Assembly (NCBI GenBank): GCA_964631745.1
Contig: CAZVWV010000101.1
Span: 1 to 14,759, forward strand
Reading direction: 5' to 3'
Source: CAZVWV01 sp964631745
GTDB lineage: Bacteria > Bdellovibrionota_C > UBA2361 > JBGSMV01
Length of the DNA: 14,759 bases
Shown: piece by piece, positions 6,597 to 14,038 of the stretch
How positions within the stretch are numbered: the stretch's first letter is position 1
Layout: every line of letters begins with the position of its first letter
Translations under genes and position numbers: made by a program
The notes under the pieces: generated by a model
Told to the model about the DNA's origin: nothing
Databases searched by the model: none
The model's input: only the letters and a program-made list of their open reading frames with translations

Positions 6597-8732
6597 ATGA
6601 GAGAACTCTTGCGCTGGCGCCCGGCATCGTTAGCTCTATCGTTACGCTGGCGCTATGTGCCGGTAGTTATTCTGGCTCTCCTTACCTCGTATAATTTCAT
6701 CGGGTGCGCAACTAAATCGAAACCCTCTGAGGAATTCTTACAGCAGAAGCGCTTAGAGAATGAGCGCAAACACACCGAAACTTCGCTGGCCAAGACAGAA
6801 CCACAAAAGAGAGAACTCGTCAGGGAGTTAATCTCTAATGCCACAAGCGATGAGGAAGATACCTGGCATGGGTACGGTGATTTCCAGTTTCGGCTTAAAT
6901 ACATTCAAGGTTATCGGCACCCCATCCTAGTTCGCAAACCTATTCGCGCTCAAAACGAAGAGACAAACGAAGAGACAGTCGTAGATATTAATTCGAGCAG
7001 TACAAGTTCCTTCGACGTGGAGCTTTCATCGATTCAGATAGAGGCAAGCGGGCATAAGCTCGGCTACATCCTTGAAGGCAGCACGGGGGAACGTGTTTTA
7101 TTCGTGAAGGATTTAGATACGGAAAAACTTTACGCTAGCGATCTCAAGTCTCCGGACGCATTCGTGTGGGCAGGCTCGGATTCGATCTTTGTGACCACTA
7201 GGACGGGCGCCCGCCCGGACAGAGCCTACCTCTTCGATCTTAAAACTGGTGAGACTTACGACAAGTTTCTTGAACCCAGAGCGGATCATTATCTCTCAAT
7301 TCAGGCGCTCGATAATGGGCGGGCTGTGCTTTATTCAAACGCTCTAGACGACTTTGAAACTTATATTTTGGAGGCCGCCGCCAGCGGTTCAGTGGCGCGA
7401 GTGCCGGGCGAACATACGACTAAGCAGTTGGTTCGCGCACTTGGGAATAAGCTTGTGGTGCTTTATCAGCCGATGTCCGGACCCGAAACAATCTCACTGT
7501 ATAACGAGCTGAATAGCGCACCAAGCGCTAGCTGGCGCTCGTCCAGCCCGCATTACACCGTTCAAGATGTTAGAGTGCAGGATGGTTCTATTATTTTACT
7601 CTCCAGGGAGAGCTGCTCAAATGAAGTTATGCTTCTTAACTCGGGACTCGAGCGCCAGGGCTCAGTCAAATTCGATCAGCACGCTTGCGGCACACTAAAG
7701 GTTTTGGAAGAGGGTCAAGGCGCCTCGCTTAAAGTCCAATACTCTAACTTAGTCATGCCTCCTTCCCTTTATGAGCTGAACCTGCCGTCATTAATCGCTA
7801 AGAAAATCTCAGGCCCGTACACCAAACCAAAACCCGCCGGAACTTCCGGCACCTATCTTCAGCAGACCCTTTACGCTAAAAGCCCAGATGGAACCAGTAT
7901 TCCCATCTCGCTGGCTTACCGCGCACACCAGACAGATGCGGCCACGAAGAAACCAATGCCAGTACTACTAACTGCCTACGGCGCATACGGCGAGAGCTTC
8001 AACACCGCTTACACCGAAGAGAGAAGAACCTTGCTGGATCATGGCTTTGCGTACGCGGTTTGTCATGTGCGAGGTGGCGGTGAATTAGGGCGAGGCTGGC
8101 ATCTTTCCGGGCGAGGCCTCAACAAAATACGGAGCATTCAAGATTTGGAGGCTTGTGCTACAGCGCTGCAAGAATCTCCAATAATCGACAGCTCCAAAAT
8201 GTTCGGATACGGCAGGAGCGCCGGTGGATTATTGCTGGCTGCCAGCATGTTGCGAAGCCCTGATCTTTTTCGCGCAGTAGTGCTGGAAGCACCTTTTTTG
8301 GATGTGCTGGGAGCATCGCTAAACAAACAAGCGGCGCATCGTGAGCGCGAACTCTCTGAGTGGGGAGATCCCACAGAGGAATCCGCCCTGCGGGCAATCT
8401 TAAGTTACTCGCCTTTTAACAACATCAAACCGGGTCGCTATCCGGCAACCTTAGTGATTCATAGCCAGGACGATCAGCTAATTCCTGCCGCACAAAGTCT
8501 TGAATGGGTCACTCGCGTACGCGCCGCTAATCAAGCTAAATCTCCCATCCTTTTCGATGATCACTTCGGGGGCAAGCACGAACACGCCCAAAACTATTTC
8601 GAGGACCTCGAAAAGTGGGCCGAGATCTACGCGTTTTTTGAAATGTGTTTATGTATCTACGGTGGCCCAGAGATGGTTTCGAGCATTTCTTTTCACCACC
8701 AAGGCTCCAAGACTCTAAGGGGCACCAAGTAG
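6597..8732 (+). CDS. S9 family peptidase (prolyl oligopeptidase / oligopeptidase B-like), probable lipoprotein
   Basis: S9 peptidases cleave short peptides after proline or basic residues. An arginine-rich N-terminus and hydrophobic stretch (21-36) end in FIGC, so Cys37 is a likely lipoprotein cysteine and the enzyme would be periplasmic. A degenerate beta-propeller (about 60-400) precedes the alpha/beta-hydrolase domain. There YGAYG, VCHVRGGGELGRGW and the nucleophile motif GYGRSAGG (Ser541) resemble oligopeptidase B. The acid is probably Asp625 (in HSQDDQ). The histidine is less clear, with His656, His661 and His663 clustered in DDHFGGKHEH. The final residues, about ISFHHQGSKTLRGTK, are read from an inverted-repeat arm. 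There is no Shine-Dalgarno sequence before the ATG, which lies 19 bases after the tRNA. S9 membership is secure, the substrate is not. Confidence 0.88.
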   Translation: MRELLRWRPASLALSLRWRYVPVVILALLTSYNFIGCATKSKPSEEFLQQKRLENERKHTETSLAKTEPQKRELVRELISNATSDEEDTWHGYGDFQFRLKYIQGYRHPILVRKPIRAQNEETNEETVVDINSSSTSSFDVELSSIQIEASGHKLGYILEGSTGERVLFVKDLDTEKLYASDLKSPDAFVWAGSDSIFVTTRTGARPDRAYLFDLKTGETYDKFLEPRADHYLSIQALDNGRAVLYSNALDDFETYILEAAASGSVARVPGEHTTKQLVRALGNKLVVLYQPMSGPETISLYNELNSAPSASWRSSSPHYTVQDVRVQDGSIILLSRESCSNEVMLLNSGLERQGSVKFDQHACGTLKVLEEGQGASLKVQYSNLVMPPSLYELNLPSLIAKKISGPYTKPKPAGTSGTYLQQTLYAKSPDGTSIPISLAYRAHQTDAATKKPMPVLLTAYGAYGESFNTAYTEERRTLLDHGFAYAVCHVRGGGELGRGWHLSGRGLNKIRSIQDLEACATALQESPIIDSSKMFGYGRSAGGLLLAASMLRSPDLFRAVVLEAPFLDVLGASLNKQAAHRERELSEWGDPTEESALRAILSYSPFNNIKPGRYPATLVIHSQDDQLIPAAQSLEWVTRVRAANQAKSPILFDDHFGGKHEHAQNYFEDLEKWAEIYAFFEMCLCIYGGPEMVSSISFHHQGSKTLRGTK

Positions 8733-8809
8733 CTTTTGACGACACGAGAGAACGCGGCATCGGCTGACTTCGTGCCCCTTTGTGGTTTTGTGCCTTGGTG
8801 GTGAAAAGA
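8688..8809. repeat. Imperfect inverted-repeat element (42-base arms, 38-base loop)
   Basis: The left arm (8688-8729) and the reverse complement of the right arm (8768-8809) agree at 35 of 42 positions. The first 18 bases from the outside are identical, and a second identical block reads AAGGGGCAC. The arm carries a CACCACCAAGGC...AAGGGGCAC pattern. Translated, it gives FHHQGSKT or FTTKA, like the spurious peptides I know from a short repeat dispersed in many environmental genomes. The stop codon of the S9 peptidase gene lies just inside the loop. As RNA it would form a strong stem and might end transcripts from both sides. No transposase is present, so a MITE-like or REP-like element is the best guess. 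Confidence 0.75.
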
Positions 8810-8885
8810 CTTCCTAACAAAACAGTCATTATTTCCCATTCATCGCCGCCCTTGAATGGCGCAGGGAGTTAATGAGCAACTGCCC

Positions 8886-9419
8886 TTACGGCAGAATCAC
8901 CGCAGGCACCGAATCCGGGTTCACATTAAAGGCTTGATAAATGGGCGCGTCGTCATTTCCGGCGGCAACAACCTTGCCGGCTTTGTTGATCACTACAATA
9001 TAGGGCAAGCTCTCGCCGCCAAAAGCCTGGTAAGCTTCATCGGCGGACTCGTTCCCTGAAAAGGCCGGCACGAACGCGCTTAGATCTGTGCTGTTAAGTC
9101 GTTCTTTGACCTCCTGGAGCTTCTCGGACTTATCAACACTAATCGCGAAGAATTGCCCGTCATTACCCGCCGGCAAGCTCTTAGCGAAGGCATTGATCTT
9201 ATTTAAGGCTTTGCGCGATTTGTTGCACCAGGTAGCCCAGAAAACCATCACAGTTGTTTTGCCTTTGTAATCCTGCAAAGCCACCCATTCACCATCTAGC
9301 ATAGTTAATCTAGTATAGGGTGCGAATTTTCCAATCAGCTCTTCATTCTTAAGCTTGGATTGCCCGCTGCATCCCATCAAACCAAAACAGATCGTCAAAA
9401 CTAAAAACTTTCGAAACAC
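8886..9419 (-). CDS. TlpA-like thioredoxin-fold lipoprotein with CxxS active site
   Basis: TlpA/ResA-type proteins are membrane-anchored periplasmic thiol-disulfide oxidoreductases. A short signal peptide ends in LMGC (lipid-modified Cys17). The thioredoxin fold shows the VMVFWATWC strand (57-65) and the cis-proline segment SLPYIVVI. The active site reads Cys65-Asn-Lys-Ser68, so the second cysteine of CxxC is replaced by serine, and no other cysteine remains in the mature domain apart from the lipidated one. Normal dithiol redox chemistry is therefore not possible; monothiol isomerase, mixed-disulfide or purely binding roles remain. The length of 177 is normal. The start is GTG with GAGGAG nine bases upstream, overlapping the end of the kinase-like gene six bases away. 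It is the last gene of the secretion-associated operon. Confidence 0.85.
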   Translation of the reverse strand: MFRKFLVLTICFGLMGCSGQSKLKNEELIGKFAPYTRLTMLDGEWVALQDYKGKTTVMVFWATWCNKSRKALNKINAFAKSLPAGNDGQFFAISVDKSEKLQEVKERLNSTDLSAFVPAFSGNESADEAYQAFGGESLPYIVVINKAGKVVAAGNDDAPIYQAFNVNPDSVPAVILP

Positions 9420-9425
9420 TTTGCT

Positions 9426-11852
9426 CTACTCCTCTCGCTGCTTAATCATCCAAAAATTCTCTTTATATACCTGGCGCACCTCTTCGTCATTCTCTTTCTC
9501 GTAATGATCGATGATAATCTTCAGCGCTCCAATGTCATTATAACTCTTCAATCCTTTGACCGCTAAGATACGGATCTGCTTGTCAGGGTTACTTAGAAGC
9601 CTTAATAACCCACCCAAATTAACCAGGTCGGCATATTTATCCAAGACAATCCGGACCACCACGGCGTTGTCAGATCCCAATAATATCTCAATTAGATCAG
9701 CGTCCCGCACATAGTTATCAAGATTCTTAAAGGTCGAATCAACCATCTTAGCATCAACGGAATCCAAATTGCCCATGATGCCGATCAGTTTTCCGAATTC
9801 GCCGCGCTTTTCAGCATAATGTTTACGGACCCATTGGACTAGTTCGCTGCAGGCTTTATTATTGATGGTTTTCCCGGCCAAAGTATCAAAGGCGTCTTGT
9901 AGGACCTGAGTATCATCAGAATCGGCCAGCACCGCCATCAAAATCTTTTCGGCATCGATATCGTACCAACGCCCAAAACTGGCCACATCAGAGGCGGTCA
10001 GCGCACCGGCAGCTGCGCGAAGCAGAGATCGCAAAATGTCTGGCGGTAAATCGGAACGATCCCTAACTAGCTGTAAGAACTTGGCCTTGACCGGAGACAG
10101 CAACCCGCGCTCCACCGCTAAGCTCGCCAGGGACCGCACGTTAATATCGTTTCTTTCCGCTAAAATCCTAAGAAGCCAGAGCACGTCGCCATCGGGCAGA
10201 TCATTACGCTTTTGAATCACATCCTCGCCAAAGATGGTGGAGAGCTCCGGGCTGGCAAGAATTAAGGCTAGGGCTGAATGCCGGGTGGCGTCCTCAAGTT
10301 TCAGATTATCTCCAATGATTTGAGAGATGACAGGCTGATATTGGTCTATTTTATCTGAGTCAATTGCCAGCGAGGTGGCTAACCGCAGAACCAGCACCGG
10401 CTCGCTAGCGTAAGCCTGGCGCAAAGCACTGCTCCTGGCTTCAATGGGCGAGGTAGTGTCTAACGATTTCAGCACGGCTTCGTAGGCGCTCGGAAGTTGA
10501 TTTCTATTGATTCCTCTAAGCCACTGCCGCACCTGCTCTGCCGACCGCAATAAACCTAAGCGACGAGCCCTCTCCACAATGGCCTTTTCGCTAAGCTCCC
10601 TGACCTTAGCCGTGCCGGCTTCCTTGGCGCTCTTTACCAAAATTTCGTGAGCCAAGGGATCGTCCGAGCTTGCAATCTTTTCAATTTCGGCGGCTTTCTC
10701 TTCCACATTTTGCGAGCCTTCCTCCGAGGCCAACCTTTCTGCGGCAAGTTTTAGCTCCTCATTGCCCAAGGCCGAGGCATGCGATCGAAGATCTTCCTTA
10801 TCCGCACCCTCCTCCGGGCGCGAGCGCCCTAAACGTTGCGAAAACAACAACGCAAAAATAGCGGCGCTGGCCACGATACTAAGTCCAACCAAGCGCAGCA
10901 TGCGTTTTGGCGCCTGCGGTTCCGAGATCTCCTGCTCTTGACTCTCAATCGCTAAAGGTTTCACGGTTAAAGCAGAATTTTCGGGGGCATGCGCCAACTG
11001 CTTCTTAGATACAGGCATGCTGGAATCGTTAAAGACCCGTTGGCGCACCGCCGTGATCTCCTTGATTACTTCGGTCACATTAGTAAATCTCTCCTGTGGT
11101 GACGGGCGTAAGCAACGCATCAGGACTTCGTCGGCCCAGCTGGGCGGATTGGCGATTAGTTTAGTAGGCAAAGTCACCTTCTCTAACTCCAGTTTACCAA
11201 CCAAAAGCCCCTGCCCTTCCCCGTACGGAAAGCGGCGACAAAGTAAGGCGTAACCCAGCACACCCAGCGCAAAGACATCCGTGGCCTTATCGATCCCGGA
11301 ACCGGAGCGCTGCTCAGGTGCGTAAAACGGAATAGTATCTACAGGAGGAAGCACGGTCGTGGCGATAGCTTCGGCATCAAAAGACCCCATCACCCCTATA
11401 AATCTTAAATCGCCCTCCCGATTGACCCAAAAGGAAGACCCACACAGATCGCCACACGCCAATCCGTGTTGATGCAAACGCTCGACATAGCGTAAGGCCG
11501 TGGTGAAGCGCCGCTCAGCTTCGGCCATATCATAATTACCGTGCAACGAGGGGAAACCATCTAATGATGGGAATACAGAAAACGCCACCCCGCCCGCATC
11601 CACCCCGTAAGCGGACATCTCCGAAACATTCGGGCTTATCTCCGAAATGGCTTTCATACGGCTGAGGAAGCGCTTAACCGCCTCGGATTGTTGCGCCAAG
11701 GGATGACGCAACATCCAAAGGCAGACCGGCACGTTGCGTGAGCGATCGAGCGCCTTGTAACAATCGGCTGTGCGGGTCGAGAGCAGGTGCCCTTCGATCA
11801 AGAAATAGTCTTGAACGGTGGCGTCAGTGTGAAGAGTGTTTTGCTCAGTCAT
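9426..11852 (-). CDS. Pseudokinase-like protein with one transmembrane span and HEAT-like C-terminal half
   Basis: Residues about 15-270 have the Ser/Thr protein kinase fold of the Hanks type. The APE motif (178-180), DVFALG (192-197) and the late arginine (Arg255) are kept. The catalytic parts are lost: the VAIK lysine is Trp46, HRDLKPSN reads CGDLCGSS (133-140; Asp135 kept, Lys to Cys137, Asn to Ser140), and the DFG motif is replaced by GVMG (153-156). Phosphotransfer is thus unlikely. A single hydrophobic span at about 319-337 separates this cytoplasmic part from about 470 residues of helical repeats. The clearest HEAT-like units are near the C-terminus (LLRLLSNPDKQIRILAVKGL). It lies between sctV (65 bases upstream) and the TlpA-like gene (6 bases downstream). 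The ATG has only a weak GAG upstream. Confidence 0.82.
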   Translation of the reverse strand: MTEQNTLHTDATVQDYFLIEGHLLSTRTADCYKALDRSRNVPVCLWMLRHPLAQQSEAVKRFLSRMKAISEISPNVSEMSAYGVDAGGVAFSVFPSLDGFPSLHGNYDMAEAERRFTTALRYVERLHQHGLACGDLCGSSFWVNREGDLRFIGVMGSFDAEAIATTVLPPVDTIPFYAPEQRSGSGIDKATDVFALGVLGYALLCRRFPYGEGQGLLVGKLELEKVTLPTKLIANPPSWADEVLMRCLRPSPQERFTNVTEVIKEITAVRQRVFNDSSMPVSKKQLAHAPENSALTVKPLAIESQEQEISEPQAPKRMLRLVGLSIVASAAIFALLFSQRLGRSRPEEGADKEDLRSHASALGNEELKLAAERLASEEGSQNVEEKAAEIEKIASSDDPLAHEILVKSAKEAGTAKVRELSEKAIVERARRLGLLRSAEQVRQWLRGINRNQLPSAYEAVLKSLDTTSPIEARSSALRQAYASEPVLVLRLATSLAIDSDKIDQYQPVISQIIGDNLKLEDATRHSALALILASPELSTIFGEDVIQKRNDLPDGDVLWLLRILAERNDINVRSLASLAVERGLLSPVKAKFLQLVRDRSDLPPDILRSLLRAAAGALTASDVASFGRWYDIDAEKILMAVLADSDDTQVLQDAFDTLAGKTINNKACSELVQWVRKHYAEKRGEFGKLIGIMGNLDSVDAKMVDSTFKNLDNYVRDADLIEILLGSDNAVVVRIVLDKYADLVNLGGLLRLLSNPDKQIRILAVKGLKSYNDIGALKIIIDHYEKENDEEVRQVYKENFWMIKQREE

Positions 11853-11917
11853 AAATGCTCAACTATTCTAAGCCGCGGAATGCCCACAGGAAAAGCGGTA
11901 AATTTGAAGGTTAAAGG

Positions 11918-14029
11918 CTACCAACTTCCAACCAACTCGATTGGGAAGGCTGGATCAAGCTCCTCGTAGCTAATAACCGCCACTTTAGAGAAACTCCGTA
12001 AGAATTTTGCCACGCGAGCCCGAATTTCGGCCCGACACAAGACAGAAAGCGGCAGCGTCCCACGCCATAAGACCGGCTCTATCAGGGCTCCGAACGAACC
12101 TTTGAGCCTCTCATAAGTTTCGGGAGCCATCGGTAAAATACCCAGCAGATCGTCAGATTCCTCAAGGCCCTCAAAGGTCGTCTCAAGTTCACGCGACAGA
12201 GTTATGACTCTTAAACTTCGCCGATCTGTTAGCAACCTTGAGAGCACTTGACGTTTCCTAGTTTGTCGCACATAAGCAACCGCCTCGGGAAGATTAACTT
12301 CCGTAGCCTCCTCGGCCGAGTTGCCCTTGCCCGATCCGTAAGATACGACCGCCTCTACAATCTGCCGGAAATCTTTGATACTGACGCCGTCTCGAACTAG
12401 CGTGCACAGAATTTTTGTGAGCCTTGGCGCTCCCACAAATCCTGCGTTGTTTAGCTCTTGCAACACCCCTGGCGAGCTGGCGTCGATGCTTTTTAGCATG
12501 GCGTGCACGTCGCCCAAAGACAAGACCTCTTCCGGGTTATCTCTCACGAAGGCACATAGTTTTAACGCTAAGAATTGCAGGTAATGCAGAGCTCCGTATT
12601 CTCCTGCTTCACACACCTTGCGATTAGATTGCCGCGCAGGTGTCCAAAACGCCTGCGCGCCAGTTATAGGATGGGGCTCTTCAGCGAGGATCTCAAGACC
12701 GGAAAGATGCGCAAGCTCTGGCGACATCTCGATTAATAGGGCGTCAAGCGGCAAGCGCCCACTTTCAATCTCCACCGCGTTAACTTCAAGCGAGTATCCT
12801 CCCGGCGGAAGCTCCCTGGCAGGCACGACCGATGGAATCGGAATAGTTAATCCCGTTTCCATAAAAACATCTCGCTTAAGCTCAATCAAGAAAGAACGCA
12901 TGCGCTCTTGCTCAGCGAGAAAGCTTTTGTAAAGCACCTGCTCATCCAATTTAATCTCTAACGCGTAGGGATGGTCTGGCATCAAGTATTCAAGCTGAGC
13001 CGCTCTCCCGCCTAGGAAACGTCCCGATTCCGTTCCAGGCACCTGAATAATCGAGGTGTACCCAGAGATCGTCCCGGCCCGCATTCCGCGCCGTAACAGT
13101 AAGCCAGAGACTACAAACAATCCCCCGATCGCCAAGAAAGAGAGATGCGGCAGCCCCGGCACTAGCCCTAAAGAAAAGAGCAACAACCCAGCGAAGATTA
13201 CAGCGCTCGGTTTCCTAAAGAGCTGCATCCCCAAGTCAGCGCCCAAGGTGCTGGACTCGCTGCTTGAGACCCTGGTCACTACGATACCGGCGCAGATCGA
13301 TATTAACAGAGCTGGAATCTGGCTAACCAACCCATCACCGACCGTCAGGACCGTGTAAGTATGAATGGCGTCCCCGAAATCGAGTCCATTGCTGATGCCC
13401 ACATACAGCCCACCCACGATATTGGTAAGTATAATAAAAAATCCGGCGATGGCATCGCCCTGCACGAATTTCATGGCGCCGTCCATGGACCCGTACAGCT
13501 GAGACTCTTTGCGCAAGTCATCCCGGCGTCTCTCGGCTTCCTCTCGTGAGATACTACCGGCGCGCATATCGGCATCGATCGCCATCTGTTTGCCGGGCAT
13601 GGCATCTAAGGCGAAACGCGCGGCCACTTCCGACACGCGGCTTGCTCCCCGTGAGATAACGATAAAGTTCACTATTGTAATAATCACGAAAATTATTACC
13701 CCGACCACAACTTCACCACGGATCAAAAATGTTCCGAAGGTCTCAATCACTTTACCGGCATAGGCTTGGCTAAGAATTAGGCGCGCGGATGCGACGTTTA
13801 AACCCAGCCGAAAGAGAGTCGTTAATAATAAGAGAGAAGGGAAAGAGAGCAGCGATAGGGCGTTGGGTGTATACAGCCCCACTAAGAGCAATAACATCGA
13901 GAGGCAAAGATTAACGCTTAACAACAGATCCAATAGCAAAGTTGGCAGCGGAATTAAGAGCAAGGCCGTGATAGCGATCACAAAGAGCGCAAGTATTACC
14001 TCACTAACCCTGGTTTCCTGCCGTACCAC
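11918..14029 (-). CDS. sctV: Type III secretion system export gate protein SctV (FHIPEP family)
   Basis: SctV forms the nonameric inner-membrane export gate of type III secretion systems; its cytoplasmic ring receives substrates and chaperones. The N-terminal half has about eight membrane spans up to residue 312. The FHIPEP signature, starting RVSEVAARFALDAMPGKQMA, is at 131-155. The cytoplasmic domain (about 330-703) reads more like SctV than FlhA: DGVSIKDFRQIVEAVVSYG and the ending AVISYEELDP resemble the injectisome family. The GIQE motif usual before the helix near residue 500 is not obvious. The length of 703 is typical. The start is GTG with AAGGA six bases upstream, and this ribosome binding site overlaps the stop codon of the preceding TadC-like gene, implying coupled translation. 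Other type III genes would have to lie outside the window. Confidence 0.9.
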   Translation of the reverse strand: MVRQETRVSEVILALFVIAITALLLIPLPTLLLDLLLSVNLCLSMLLLLVGLYTPNALSLLSFPSLLLLTTLFRLGLNVASARLILSQAYAGKVIETFGTFLIRGEVVVGVIIFVIITIVNFIVISRGASRVSEVAARFALDAMPGKQMAIDADMRAGSISREEAERRRDDLRKESQLYGSMDGAMKFVQGDAIAGFFIILTNIVGGLYVGISNGLDFGDAIHTYTVLTVGDGLVSQIPALLISICAGIVVTRVSSSESSTLGADLGMQLFRKPSAVIFAGLLLFSLGLVPGLPHLSFLAIGGLFVVSGLLLRRGMRAGTISGYTSIIQVPGTESGRFLGGRAAQLEYLMPDHPYALEIKLDEQVLYKSFLAEQERMRSFLIELKRDVFMETGLTIPIPSVVPARELPPGGYSLEVNAVEIESGRLPLDALLIEMSPELAHLSGLEILAEEPHPITGAQAFWTPARQSNRKVCEAGEYGALHYLQFLALKLCAFVRDNPEEVLSLGDVHAMLKSIDASSPGVLQELNNAGFVGAPRLTKILCTLVRDGVSIKDFRQIVEAVVSYGSGKGNSAEEATEVNLPEAVAYVRQTRKRQVLSRLLTDRRSLRVITLSRELETTFEGLEESDDLLGILPMAPETYERLKGSFGALIEPVLWRGTLPLSVLCRAEIRARVAKFLRSFSKVAVISYEELDPAFPIELVGSW

Positions 14030-14038
14030 AAACGTTCC

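Noticed and set aside
8536..8829. Minus-strand open frame of 97 codons across the inverted repeat
   Set aside because: Its sequence is repeat-derived (FTTKA-type peptide) and antisense to the peptidase; the same motif is known to me as a common spurious translation.
8856..9059. Plus-strand open frame of 67 codons near the TlpA-like gene
   Set aside because: Antisense to the end of the TlpA-like gene, with no family similarity.
11918..14029. SctV being flagellar FlhA
   Set aside because: The cytoplasmic domain and C-terminus read like the injectisome branch and no flagellar gene is adjacent; the two families are related, so a phylogeny would settle it.
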